Positions 1 to 6,500 of a DNA stretch of 7,332 bases are shown here, one piece after another. The DNA is from Cellvibrionaceae bacterium (GTDB taxonomy: Bacteria > Pseudomonadota > Gammaproteobacteria > Pseudomonadales > Cellvibrionaceae), in assembly GCA_027012915.1 (NCBI GenBank), contig JALUYN010000594.1, positions 1 through 7,332 of the forward strand. Direction: 5' to 3'. The notes under the pieces are model-generated. The model had not been told where the DNA came from and searched no databases. It saw only the letters and a program-made list of their open reading frames with translations. How positions within the stretch are numbered: the stretch's first letter is position 1; every line of letters starts with the position of its first letter. The position numbers and the translations under genes are program-made.

Positions 1-183
1 CTGAAAATAGTCGATAACCGTGGCCACCTGAGTTTGCTGCAACATAATCTCCGACACCCATACGCGATAGGGCGTCACCTGTTGCTGCCAAGGCAAATGC
101 TTGCGACCGTGGTCGTCGTACCAATCCAACACACGCTGCGCGAAGGCGCGAGCCTGTTTGCCGCTGATGTTGTTATCGCCCAA
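1..183 (-). CDS. mutY: MutY, A/G-specific adenine DNA glycosylase (5' part only)
   Basis: MutY removes adenine mispaired with 8-oxoguanine or guanine in the base-excision repair GO system and acts on chromosomal DNA. Only the first 61 residues are inside the window; the gene continues past position 1. The reverse-strand reading contains [15 protein letters not shown] (residues 18-32) and [16 protein letters not shown] (residues 41-56). These match the start of E. coli MutY, and E45 corresponds to its catalytic Glu37. No ATG lies upstream in frame; the in-frame stop is at 193-195. I chose TTG at 183 because AGAGG sits 5 nt upstream of it and because it adds only about eight residues relative to E. 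coli MutY. This start overlaps the end of the AsmA gene by 11 bp, which suggests cotranscription and translational coupling. GTG at 132 is possible but would remove conserved N-terminal residues. The iron-sulphur cluster and C-terminal domains are outside the window. Family call very sure; start moderately sure. Confidence 0.93.
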   Translation of the reverse strand, partial: MGDNNISGKQARAFAQRVLDWYDDHGRKHLPWQQQVTPYRVWVSEIMLQQTQVATVIDYFQ

Positions 184-2266
184 AAATACCTCTCAACAAC
201 TGCTCCACCTGTTTGGCCTTATCGCTGTCCAGGTTCAGCTTATCCTGCAGTTTTTCCTGGAGCTTCTCTTCCACGCGACCTTTGACTTCCTCTTTAAGAA
301 GATCGTCGAGGCGCCCGCGGTCGGGGCCGCACACTCTACCAGAAAGTGGCTCATCAATATTGCCGCGACACCGCAACGGCAGGTCTCGATTGCGCCAGCG
401 ATCGCGAATCTGGCAGGCGCGATCCGGATTGGCCTCGCCGGTAACGCGCAGCGCACCGCGGACATCGAAATCCCCCTGAATGTATCGACTCGATCCCGTG
501 GCTGACAGTGCCAATTCTTCAACCCCGGCCTGCAGTTGCTCTATACGCACACGCTCTCCATTCAGGGTCAAATTAGCTTTAACCTTCTGCAATTCCGTCG
601 TGCCTTGCCACTCAATTTGCGGGGTGGGCTTGCGATTCAGCAACGCGGCCATTTCGCAAAAGTCGCGCTCAATGTCCAGCTCAGCCACCTGCAGAGCGTT
701 AGCCGTCAATGCCACATTGCCCACCAGGGACTGCTGCCAGGCCGCCAGGTTTGTTCCGCGCGCGGCCACATCAATATCGAGGGAGGCTTCGCCTTGCAGG
801 CGCGCTTCATCGGCGAAATGTTGTAATAACGGCTGCAACGCGATGGTTTGCAATTGCGCACTGCCCTTGAATGTGGGCTGGGCCACTTTGGTATTAAGTA
901 CCCCTGCAGCGTTCAGTTGCCCTTCGTACACGGTCGATTGCAGCTGTTTAAGCTCCAGTACGCCGTCGTTCAACCGAGCTTGCAACAACACATCGCTCAA
1001 CACCGCGCCTGCAACTTGCAGCCCCTTCAGTTTCGCATCCACCGACGCCGAGACCTGTTGCAACGCACTGAAGTCCAATGCCTCAGATGACAGACGGCGG
1101 CTAGCGGGGCCGCTCGCTTCGGCAGCAGAAGGGGATGGAGTAGATTCAGCTTTGGGGGCGGTTGGCGCCGCAGCTGCTGCGCCACTCGACTCGCTCGTCG
1201 GCGGCAGGTAGTCATCGAGATTGAAGTGTGTCCCCTGCAGCTTCGCGCTCAGGTGTTGCTGTTCGTTCTGGGAAACCACACCGCTGAACCTGGCACCATC
1301 AATTTCTGCCACCAGGTCCCGCAGCTGCCACTGTTTGGCGTCGCCAACGGCATGCGTTTTGAAGGCTACTGACTGCAGGGCGGAATTGGACATAGCCGGC
1401 AACTCGACACTCAAGGACTTCAGCCAAGCCCGCAGATTCGTGGGTGCCAGAGTTAAATCCAAAGCCAACCGACCAGCTTGAGGGTGGATGCTGCCCTGAA
1501 ATGTCAGAGATAGTTCCTCATCTCCCAAGCTCAGCTGTTGCTGCATCGGCCTCAAAACCAGTTCCGCCGCTTGGGCGTCGTAGCTCAATTGACCGTGACT
1601 GTGGACTTCCACCTGCGGATACTGAGCAAACTGCACCTGAGTGCGGCATTCGAGATCAAACGGCTGCCCCGAGAGATTGAATCCACCAATCACACACGAT
1701 GGCATAGCAACCTGCGCCCGCTGTTGTGTCGCCTGATTTTGGTAGTGCACATTGAGATCGAGAATTTCCAGATGATCGATGGCCAGATCCACCGACGTGG
1801 ATGCCTGCGCGTCGCGCGTAGGATCCTGTGGTTTCCCAGGAGCGGGAGCGGAAGACTGGGAAGACGCCAGGCTAGAGGACTCCGCCAGCACCTGCCAATT
1901 GGCGCGCCCGCGAGCATCTTCCACGAGATTCAAACTTACCCCTTGCAGGCGAATCCCCTCCACAGCGATGCGCCCCTGCAACAATGGCGCGATAGCAACC
2001 TCGCTCGACAGCGATGCAATGCGCACAAACTCCGACCCCGCAGCAGACACCTCCACCTGCCCGATACTCAACCCCAGGTGCGGATACCACTGCCAACTGA
2101 TTGGCCCCTTAAGCTGTATTGGTACGCCCTGCTCCTTCGCCGCCCGCTCAATCTCGGGGCGCAAACTGTTTGGATCGAATACCTGGGTGATGTAAACCAT
2201 AGATGCCACAACCAGCAGCGCGACCAATCCCAGCAGGGCCAGTAGCCATTTTATTGCCGTATTCAC
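173..2266 (-). CDS. AsmA family envelope protein
   Basis: The 697-residue product is an AsmA-type protein, a family anchored in the inner membrane with a large periplasmic part and linked to outer-membrane assembly or lipid transport between membranes. Residues 5-24 form one hydrophobic segment ([20 protein letters not shown]). It is followed by the typical AsmA start, [17 protein letters not shown] at 30-46 and [20 protein letters not shown] at 54-73. The rest is beta-rich, with two low-complexity Ala/Pro/Ser linkers at about 129-158 and 356-391. The C-terminus is a charged helix (about 652-692, [12 protein letters not shown]). Six cysteines lie after the anchor: 191, 207, 537, 618, 633 and 646. 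The start is GTG, with AGAGGG about 9 nt upstream, and places the membrane anchor at the very N-terminus. The gene is upstream of and overlaps mutY, the order seen in pseudomonads, and is divergent from gcvT. The length is normal for the family and I see no frameshift. Family sure; molecular role inferred. Confidence 0.92.
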   Translation of the reverse strand: MNTAIKWLLALLGLVALLVVASMVYITQVFDPNSLRPEIERAAKEQGVPIQLKGPISWQWYPHLGLSIGQVEVSAAGSEFVRIASLSSEVAIAPLLQGRIAVEGIRLQGVSLNLVEDARGRANWQVLAESSSLASSQSSAPAPGKPQDPTRDAQASTSVDLAIDHLEILDLNVHYQNQATQQRAQVAMPSCVIGGFNLSGQPFDLECRTQVQFAQYPQVEVHSHGQLSYDAQAAELVLRPMQQQLSLGDEELSLTFQGSIHPQAGRLALDLTLAPTNLRAWLKSLSVELPAMSNSALQSVAFKTHAVGDAKQWQLRDLVAEIDGARFSGVVSQNEQQHLSAKLQGTHFNLDDYLPPTSESSGAAAAAPTAPKAESTPSPSAAEASGPASRRLSSEALDFSALQQVSASVDAKLKGLQVAGAVLSDVLLQARLNDGVLELKQLQSTVYEGQLNAAGVLNTKVAQPTFKGSAQLQTIALQPLLQHFADEARLQGEASLDIDVAARGTNLAAWQQSLVGNVALTANALQVAELDIERDFCEMAALLNRKPTPQIEWQGTTELQKVKANLTLNGERVRIEQLQAGVEELALSATGSSRYIQGDFDVRGALRVTGEANPDRACQIRDRWRNRDLPLRCRGNIDEPLSGRVCGPDRGRLDDLLKEEVKGRVEEKLQEKLQDKLNLDSDKAKQVEQLLRGIFGR

Positions 2267-2350
2267 TCTTTGCTTCCCTCTTTCCTTCAGATTGAGTGTC
2301 TTCGCTTAGTTTTGGCAGTTGCCGCCACCGAGCCTTCCATTCTGTGACAA

Positions 2351-2378
2351 AGTCTATCAACACATGGTTCAGCCACAA
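2351..2378 (-). promoter_or_regulatory. Weak candidate sigma-70 promoter for asmA-mutY
   Basis: On the minus strand TTGTGG (2373-2378) and TAGACT (2351-2356) are separated by 16 bp. The match is 3/6 and 4/6 to consensus, so this is only a candidate. It would give a leader of roughly 75 nt before the GTG start and would overlap the candidate gcvT promoter on the other strand. Confidence 0.25.
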
Positions 2379-2393
2379 CAGGTAGGCTAAAAT
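2365..2393 (+). promoter_or_regulatory. Candidate promoter for gcvTH
   Basis: TAAAAT (2388-2393) is a 5/6 match to a -10 box. The hexamer 17 bp upstream, TGGTTC (2365-2370), is a poor -35, so an activator may be needed or the -10 may be used with little -35 contact. The -10 lies inside a perfect small inverted repeat, GCTA-AAA-TAGC (2386-2396). Transcription would start near 2400, leaving only about 20 nt of leader. Confidence 0.4.
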
Positions 2394-2421
2394 AGCGCTC
2401 TTTTACTATCGGGTCATGCTC

Positions 2422-3510
2422 ATGGGACACAAGACAGCACTTTACTCCACGCACCAGGCTGGCGGCGGCAAGCTGGTGGACTTCGGTGGCTGGGACATGC
2501 CACTGCACTACGGCTCTCAAATGGAAGAGCATCACAAGGTGCGCCAGGACGCTGGCATGTTCGACGTATCACACATGACCATCGTCGACATCCAGGGCAC
2601 AGAGGCCAAGGCTTATTTGCAGAAACTGCTTGCCAACGACGTCTCCCGTATCGAGAGCATTCCCGGTAAGGCCCTCTATTCCGCCATGCTCAATGAAGAG
2701 GGTGGAGTAATTGACGATCTGATCGTCTACAACATGGAAGGCTGGTTCCGCACGGTGGTTAACTGCGGCACACGAGAAAAAGATCTCGCCTGGATGAACG
2801 AGCAAGCTGCGAGCTTCGACGTTACCATTACCGAACGTCAGGATCTGTCCATCATTGCAGTGCAGGGCCCCAACGCTATCACCAAGGCCAGCGCGGCACT
2901 GGCATCCGAACAGGCGGCTGTGGTTCCCGAGTTGAGTGTATTCCAGGGCGCCAGCGCTGGAGACTGGTTTATCGCGCGCACCGGCTACACCGGCGAAGAT
3001 GGTCTGGAGATTATGGTACCCAACGCAGAAGCTGAGGGTTTTTGGTCTGCCCTCAGCGAACAGGGAGTCGCCCCTTGTGGTCTTGCCGCTCGCGACACCC
3101 TGCGCCTGGAAGCAGGCATGAACCTCTACGGCAACGACATGGACGATTCAGTATCTCCGCTGGCCGCCAATATGGGCTGGACCATTGCCTGGGAACCCAA
3201 GGACCGCGACTTCATTGGCCGCGCTGCCCTCACCCAGCAAAAGGCCGATGGCATTTCTGAAAAGCTGGTCGGCCTGGTGCTTGAGAGCAAAGGTGTACTG
3301 CGCGCCCACCAAAAAGTCATCGTCGAGGGCCTGGAGCAAACTGGCGAAATCACCAGCGGCACCTTCTCACCAACATTGGGCTATTCTGTGGCTTTGGCGC
3401 GGGTTCCCGCTGGTATTGGCGAGCACTGTCTGGTAGAAATGCGCAACAAACAAATTCCCGTCAAAGTGGTCAAGCCCTGCTTCGTCCGCAACGGCAAACC
3501 CCTTATTTGA
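2422..3510 (+). CDS. gcvT: Glycine cleavage system T protein (aminomethyltransferase)
   Basis: GcvT takes the aminomethyl group held on the lipoyl arm of GcvH and transfers its methylene carbon to tetrahydrofolate, releasing ammonia. It is cytoplasmic and part of the glycine cleavage complex. The 362-residue product is almost the same length as E. coli GcvT and matches it throughout. Conserved blocks, numbered from this start, are [14 protein letters not shown] (20-33), [13 protein letters not shown] (44-56), [10 protein letters not shown] (94-103, with the folate-site aspartates), [10 protein letters not shown] (188-197), [15 protein letters not shown] (223-237), [14 protein letters not shown] (246-259) and [18 protein letters not shown] (312-329). 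The GCV_T domain is followed by the C-terminal barrel domain. An in-frame ATG at 2416 would add two residues. I prefer 2422 because GGGT (2411-2414) is 7 nt upstream and the protein then aligns with the usual start; the ribosome site is weak either way. gcvH follows after 21 bp, so the two are surely cotranscribed. The gene is intact. Confidence 0.97.
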   Translation: MGHKTALYSTHQAGGGKLVDFGGWDMPLHYGSQMEEHHKVRQDAGMFDVSHMTIVDIQGTEAKAYLQKLLANDVSRIESIPGKALYSAMLNEEGGVIDDLIVYNMEGWFRTVVNCGTREKDLAWMNEQAASFDVTITERQDLSIIAVQGPNAITKASAALASEQAAVVPELSVFQGASAGDWFIARTGYTGEDGLEIMVPNAEAEGFWSALSEQGVAPCGLAARDTLRLEAGMNLYGNDMDDSVSPLAANMGWTIAWEPKDRDFIGRAALTQQKADGISEKLVGLVLESKGVLRAHQKVIVEGLEQTGEITSGTFSPTLGYSVALARVPAGIGEHCLVEMRNKQIPVKVVKPCFVRNGKPLI

Positions 3511-3531
3511 TTTTGTATTGAGGATTACAAC

Positions 3532-3921
3532 ATGAGCGAACTCCGCAGCGAGCTGAAGTACCTGTCCAGCCACGAATGGGCACGAGTTGAAGAAGACGGC
3601 ACCGTCACCATCGGTATTACCGATCACGCACAGGACAGCCTGGGCGACGTGGTGTACGTAGAAACCCCGGAAGTAGGCAGCTCTGTTAGCGCTGGCGAAG
3701 AAGCGGGCGTAGTAGAGTCCGTAAAAGCAGCATCTGATATTTATTCACCTGTGAGCGGTGAGGTCATCGCCATCAACGAAGCTCTGGAAGACGCACCGGA
3801 AACTGTCAACGAGTCACCCTACGACGACGGTTGGTTCTTTAAAGTGAAGCCAAGTGATTTGTCTGAGCTCGACAGCGCTCTGGATGCAGACGGCTATAAA
3901 GCCGCTTGTGAAGAGGAATAA
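3532..3921 (+). CDS. gcvH: Glycine cleavage system H protein (lipoyl carrier)
   Basis: GcvH is the small lipoylated shuttle of the glycine cleavage system. It accepts the aminomethyl group from glycine decarboxylase GcvP, presents it to GcvT, and is reoxidised by lipoamide dehydrogenase. The 129-residue product has the full family length. It begins with [22 protein letters not shown], split here as [12 protein letters not shown] (8-19) and [20 protein letters not shown] (24-43). The lipoylation motif [18 protein letters not shown] is at 61-78, with K65 as the modified lysine. [13 protein letters not shown] (113-125 region upstream of the acidic tail) is the typical C-terminal block. A good ribosome site, GAGGA (3520-3524), lies 7 nt before the ATG. 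The gene is 21 bp downstream of gcvT and is followed at once by hairpins, so gcvP is not in this operon. Intact and confidently identified. Confidence 0.97.
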   Translation: MSELRSELKYLSSHEWARVEEDGTVTIGITDHAQDSLGDVVYVETPEVGSSVSAGEEAGVVESVKAASDIYSPVSGEVIAINEALEDAPETVNESPYDDGWFFKVKPSDLSELDSALDADGYKAACEEE

Positions 3922-3935
3922 TCCTTAGGGATTAT
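3918..3935 (+). other. Small hairpin over the gcvH stop codon
   Basis: ATAATCC (3918-3924) and GGATTAT (3929-3935) form a perfect 7-bp stem with a 4-nt loop and include the gcvH TAA stop. No T-run follows, so it is not a terminator on its own. It may protect the mRNA 3' end or act with the larger hairpin just downstream. Confidence 0.4.
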
Positions 3936-3940
3936 CTCTG

Positions 3941-3980
3941 GTGGGCTCAGGTCCTGAGCCCACATCTGATCTTTTTCTTA
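3941..3980 (+). terminator. Rho-independent terminator of gcvTH
   Basis: GTGGGCTCAG (3941-3950) and CTGAGCCCAC (3954-3963) form a perfect 10-bp GC-rich stem with a 3-nt loop. A T-rich run (CTTTTTCTT, 3971-3979) begins about 8 nt after the stem, slightly farther than ideal. Its place 20 bp after the gcvH stop supports the end of the gcvTH transcript. Confidence 0.7.
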
Positions 3981-3987
3981 TAGCTGT

Positions 3988-4032
3988 TACGAATCTAGGT
4001 GCTACGAATCTGGGTATTGCGAATCGTCGGCC
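3988..4032. repeat. Three degenerate 15-bp tandem repeats
   Basis: Three adjacent 15-bp units start at 3988 (TACGAATCTAGGTGC), 4003 (TACGAATCTGGGTAT) and 4018 (TGCGAATCGTCGGCC). Each holds the core CGAATC at the same offset. The first two agree at 11 or more positions; the third is more diverged. They lie between the convergent ends of gcvH and the FliL-like gene, where I see no coding region. The function is unknown; they could be a remnant of slippage or a set of binding sites. Confidence 0.5.
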
Positions 4033-4060
4033 AGGACAGCTCGACGAAAAAGCAAAATCT

Positions 4061-4477
4061 CTATCTCTGAATCACCAACTGATTGAAATACAGATCCATC
4101 ACATCACTGACGCCTTCCTCGGCCACCAGAATATTGTTGATCTCCTGCAACGCCTCCTGACGCAACAACTCCTTGCCCTCTTGATTATCCAGGTTTTCCT
4201 GCATCTGACGGCTGAACAATAGAATCAGATTGTTGCGGATATACGGCATGTGGTGGCGAATACTATTGGCCGCATTGGCACCAGCGACACGCACCGATAA
4301 TTCAGCCTTGAGATAGCGCAGACGACCAGCGCCACCATAGTTAACGACAAACGCAGGCTTAATGGGGATGTAAATGGCGCGCTCAACAACGGCCGTCTCG
4401 CCGTCCTGAGCCCACACTGGCAATGCCATGCACAAGCCTGCCACAACCGCTAATACGTATTTATTGAACCCTGACAC
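4061..4477 (-). CDS. Secreted FliL-domain protein, outside a flagellar locus
   Basis: The 138-residue product has the FliL fold signature. It reads YIPIKPAFVVNY (36-47), RLRYLKAELSVRV (52-64), HHMPYIRNNLILLFS (75-89), a long charged helix (about 90-115) and a final IQR-type strand with VMDLYFNQLVIQ (126-137). True FliL is a single-pass inner-membrane protein of the flagellar basal body that interacts with the stator. Here the N-terminus looks like a cleavable signal peptide: a hydrophobic stretch at about 7-20 with a probable cut after VWA (21-23), before QDGE. The start is GTG at 4477 with GGAGAG 9 nt upstream, which fits the signal peptide. No flagellar gene is nearby: the gene converges on gcvH and diverges from lrgA. 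Orphan FliL-like proteins of this kind are known in gammaproteobacteria but their role is not settled. Family fairly sure; function not known. Confidence 0.85.
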   Translation of the reverse strand: MSGFNKYVLAVVAGLCMALPVWAQDGETAVVERAIYIPIKPAFVVNYGGAGRLRYLKAELSVRVAGANAANSIRHHMPYIRNNLILLFSRQMQENLDNQEGKELLRQEALQEINNILVAEEGVSDVMDLYFNQLVIQR

Positions 4478-4716
4478 TGTGCCGTTCTCTCCACATCCTA
4501 TCGATTGGGGCTATGATCACACATCACGCCCTTGAGATAAATTCTGATTTGCCATAGTGTAGCGCGACTTTTCGAAGAGCTGCGTCAAGTTGCTCACCAC
4601 TGTCCAAATTCATCTCTGTATTGTTTTTCGGCTGCGTGCGTTCGATCTTGACCTCCACAACTCATACCAGCTCTATCGACTTCCATCCTGACCGCAATCA
4701 AGGCTGACACGCACTC
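4478..4716. other. Divergent intergenic region, fliL-like / lrgA
   Basis: This 239-bp stretch holds no gene I can support. It should carry the promoters of both the minus-strand FliL-like gene and the plus-strand lrgAB pair. The only plus-strand candidate is TTGAGA (4532-4537) with TAGTGT (4555-4560) at 17 bp, matching 5/6 and 3/6, and therefore weak. On the minus strand a TTGACG-like box (revcomp around 4584-4589) has no properly spaced -10. No clear LytR-type or other operator repeat was seen. Confidence 0.4.
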
Positions 4717-5067
4717 ATGCTCAAGGCGTTTATTGTACTGCTGCTTTTTCAACTGCTGGGCGAAACCCTGGTAGGTCTGGCACGCATTCCTATTCCCGGG
4801 CCAGTGATCGGCATGCTGTTGCTGTGGATTGCCTTGCATATCAAAAATGGCGCTTCGGCTGAACTCAGCCAGTTGAGCCAGAATCTGATTTCGCACTTGA
4901 GCTTACTGTTCTTGCCCGCCGGTGTCGGCCTGTTTTTCCTGCCCCCCAGCATACAAAAGTACTGGCCCGCGGTGCTGGGCGCTATGGTGGTGGGTACCTT
5001 CCTGAGCATGCTGTTTAGCGGAGCCTTGGCAAAAGGCCTCAGCGGCCGCAAAGGGGGCGAGGGATGA
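4717..5067 (+). CDS. lrgA: CidA/LrgA family membrane protein
   Basis: This is a 116-residue, four-helix inner-membrane protein of the CidA/LrgA (YohJ) family. Family members were first described as holin/antiholin-like regulators of murein hydrolase activity and cell lysis; later work on Bacillus and Streptococcus homologues with LrgB supports pyruvate transport. Hydrophobic segments lie at about 4-22, 27-43, 58-76 and 84-106. The family motifs are IPIPGPVIGMLLL (24-36), following FQLLGE (11-16), and LLFLPAGVGLFFLP (63-76). The short tail is basic (KGLSGRKGG). The ATG at 4717 gives the normal family N-terminus (MLKAFIVLLLFQLLGE), although no strong ribosome site precedes it. Its stop overlaps the lrgB start by 4 bp (ATGA), so the two are translationally coupled. 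No LytSR-type two-component regulator is in the window. Confidence 0.93.
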   Translation: MLKAFIVLLLFQLLGETLVGLARIPIPGPVIGMLLLWIALHIKNGASAELSQLSQNLISHLSLLFLPAGVGLFFLPPSIQKYWPAVLGAMVVGTFLSMLFSGALAKGLSGRKGGEG

Positions 5068-5792
5068 ACGAACTGCTACACCACGCCCAACAGTTCTGGC
5101 TGGGCCTGCAACACAAACCGCTGTTTGGCCTCCTGCTGAGCCTGTGTGTCTACCAACTGGCGCTGATGCTGTATCAATACTTCAACCGACGCGTGATCCT
5201 GCATCCGGTAACCACCGGTTCTATTGTCATCGCCTTGATTCTGAACGGTCTCGATATTTCCTACCGTGACTACCTCAACGGCAATCAACTTCTGTACTTT
5301 TTGCTGGGGCCCGCCACCGTCGCGCTGGCCATTCCCCTGCACCAGCAATTTCACAACATTCGCAAACTCATGCTTCCGGTGTTGATTACCGTTGCTGTCG
5401 GCGCTGTATTTGCACCCGCCATTGCAGTGGGCGTAGCCGCGATCATGGGAGGCTCGGACGAAGTACTGTTGGCGCTGTATCCCAAATCGGTGACCACCCC
5501 CATTGCGCTGGGCATTGCCGATATTATTGGCGCGCTGCCGGGCCTGACTACCGGTGTCGTGGTATTCACCGGGGTAATCGGCTCGCTGCTCAGTCCAGTG
5601 GTGTTCTATTTGCTGAAACTCCACGACCCCAGATTACAAGGCATTGTATTGGGCCTCAACGCCCACGGTGTGGGCACCGCCCGCGGCTTTGAGATCAATC
5701 CCACGGTGGGAGCATTTGCCAGTCTGGCGATGGGCCTCACCGGAGCTTTTACTGCCCTGATCATGCCTTACGCGGTGCAGATGATTAATTAA
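5064..5792 (+). CDS. lrgB: LrgB family membrane protein
   Basis: LrgB (YohK/CidB) is the larger partner of LrgA. The pair is thought to act together in the inner membrane, either in lysis control or as a carrier of small carboxylates such as pyruvate; the plant LrgAB fusion PLGG1 carries glycolate and glycerate. The 242-residue product is full length, with several hydrophobic helices. Family motifs are LLGPATVALAIPLHQQ (80-95), LYPKSVTTPIALGIAD (138-153), GLNAHGVGTARGFEI (197-211) and GAFASLAMGLTGAFTALIMP (216-235). The ATG overlaps the lrgA stop, and a purine-rich stretch (AAGGGGGCGAGGG) runs up to it as a ribosome site. A probable terminator follows directly after the stop. Family call very sure; the transported substrate or physiological role cannot be read from the sequence. 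Confidence 0.95.
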   Translation: MNELLHHAQQFWLGLQHKPLFGLLLSLCVYQLALMLYQYFNRRVILHPVTTGSIVIALILNGLDISYRDYLNGNQLLYFLLGPATVALAIPLHQQFHNIRKLMLPVLITVAVGAVFAPAIAVGVAAIMGGSDEVLLALYPKSVTTPIALGIADIIGALPGLTTGVVVFTGVIGSLLSPVVFYLLKLHDPRLQGIVLGLNAHGVGTARGFEINPTVGAFASLAMGLTGAFTALIMPYAVQMIN

Positions 5793-5832
5793 GCAATTCG
5801 GTTGAGCTGCCTCAGTCCATTGCGCTTTTATT
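5793..5832 (+). terminator. Probable terminator of lrgAB
   Basis: GCAAT (5793-5797) pairs with ATTGC (5819-5823). Inside, GG pairs with CC and TTGAG pairs with CTCAG (one T-G pair) around a CTGC loop, leaving small internal mismatches. A T-rich run (TTTTATT, 5826-5832) follows. The stem is imperfect, so this is only a probable rho-independent terminator, but its position right after lrgB fits. Confidence 0.45.
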
Positions 5833-5864
5833 ACCAATTCCTCTATCTAAACCGGTGTCAACTC

Positions 5865-5893
5865 TTGCCGTCGGCATCGCTATCCCCTATCGT
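5865..5893 (+). promoter_or_regulatory. Candidate sigma-70 promoter for rsd
   Basis: TTGCCG (5865-5870) and TATCGT (5888-5893) are 17 bp apart and each matches consensus at 4/6. Transcription would start near 5900 and give a leader of about 75 nt before the rsd start. It supports rsd being transcribed separately from lrgAB. Confidence 0.4.
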
Positions 5894-5937
5894 GGAGTCA
5901 CTGTGAAGCGGCACACGAAGCGCTCACGCGAAAATCA

Positions 5938-5968
5938 TTGAAGTAAGTATCTTTGAAGTATTGAAGGA
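5938..5968 (+). repeat. Three TTGAAG(T/G)A direct repeats upstream of rsd
   Basis: TTGAAGTA occurs at 5938-5945 and 5953-5960, and TTGAAGGA follows at 5961-5968. The last copy overlaps the rsd ribosome site (AAGGAAG, 5964-5970). All are in the same direction, with offsets of 15 and 8 bp. They lie in the untranslated leader and could be a protein or RNA binding target, or simple chance in an A/G-rich leader. Confidence 0.35.
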
Positions 5969-5975
5969 AGACTCC

Positions 5976-6431
5976 ATGCTGGAAAATTGTCAGTCCGCCA
6001 AAGAACGTTGGGGCGGCGTTAACGACATCATTGATCGCTGGCTGCAGGAACGCCAGGACATGCTGATCCAATTTTGCAATCTCTCAGAAAACACCGACGA
6101 CGAGGGCGCCGGCCAAAAACTCCAGCGACTGTGCCAGATACTCGTGGACTATGTATCGGCAGGGCATTTCGAAGTCTACGATCAGCTGATCAAGGAAGGC
6201 CGCGACTTCGAAGACGAGAAGGCATTACAGGAAGCCGGCGAACTCTTCTCACGCATTGATGCCACCACCGAGGTAATTCTCGATTTCAATGACAAGTATC
6301 TGGAAACCGACGATCTCGAGACCTTGACTCCCGACCTGTCGCAGCTGGGGGAAACCCTGGCAGCGCGTTTTGAGTCAGAGGACCGCATGATCGAAGTGTT
6401 GCATATTGCTCACAAAGACTTGGTAGTCTGA
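5976..6431 (+). CDS. rsd: Rsd/AlgQ family anti-sigma-70 factor
   Basis: Rsd binds region 4 of the housekeeping sigma factor RpoD, keeping it from core RNA polymerase and favouring alternative sigma factors in stationary phase. In Pseudomonas the homologue AlgQ also affects alginate and virulence gene expression. The 151-residue product is close to the size of E. coli Rsd (158). It is mostly helical and shows the conserved blocks MLENCQSAKERWGG (1-14), IIDRWLQERQ (18-27), CQILVDYVSAGHFEVYDQL (53-71) and LGETLAARFESEDRMI (124-139). The in-frame TTG at 5961 would add five residues. I chose ATG at 5976 because AAGGAAG lies 5 nt upstream and because AlgQ homologues begin with MLE-C--A-ERWGG. The gene is monocistronic as far as visible, with a candidate promoter upstream and a hairpin downstream. 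It is intact. Confidence 0.93.
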   Translation: MLENCQSAKERWGGVNDIIDRWLQERQDMLIQFCNLSENTDDEGAGQKLQRLCQILVDYVSAGHFEVYDQLIKEGRDFEDEKALQEAGELFSRIDATTEVILDFNDKYLETDDLETLTPDLSQLGETLAARFESEDRMIEVLHIAHKDLVV

Positions 6432-6436
6432 ATCAC

Positions 6437-6465
6437 GGCAGCTCGGTGTATCATGCCGGGCTGCC
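6437..6465 (+). terminator. GC-rich hairpin after rsd, without a T-run
   Basis: GGCAGCTCGG (6437-6446) and CCGGGCTGCC (6456-6465) form a 10-bp stem (one T-G pair) with a 9-nt loop, beginning 5 nt after the rsd stop. The sequence after it is C-rich rather than T-rich, so it is not a standard intrinsic terminator. It may stabilise the rsd mRNA end or assist Rho-dependent termination. Confidence 0.45.
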
Positions 6466-6500
6466 CCTCCCCCGCATCTCCCTCAAGCCTTAAAAAACCC

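Noticed and set aside
591..700. Possible frameshift or decay in the C-terminal part of AsmA
   Set aside because: Those bases encode residues around 523-559 and the frame stays consistent with the family through to the charged C-terminal helix, so the gene is intact.
480..1211. 243-residue plus-strand open frame
   Set aside because: It lies antisense to the clear AsmA gene, is rich in Cys/Ser/Arg, resembles no family and has no ribosome site; a shadow of biased codon use.
1538..2245. 235-residue plus-strand open frame
   Set aside because: Antisense to asmA, with Arg/His/Gln-rich composition and no recognisable domain.
2267..2415. Glycine riboswitch upstream of gcvT
   Set aside because: I looked for the conserved riboswitch core in the divergent region and found nothing convincing, and the likely leader is too short.
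3941..4222. 93-residue plus-strand open frame
   Set aside because: It starts inside the gcvH terminator hairpin and then runs antisense to the FliL-like gene; no family resemblance.
5076..5624. 182-residue minus-strand open frame
   Set aside because: Antisense to the well-supported lrgB, Gln/Arg/His-rich and without domain features.
6485..6500. AAAAAA-CCCC tract as a terminator on the minus strand
   Set aside because: No minus-strand gene ends nearby and no stem precedes the tract on that strand.
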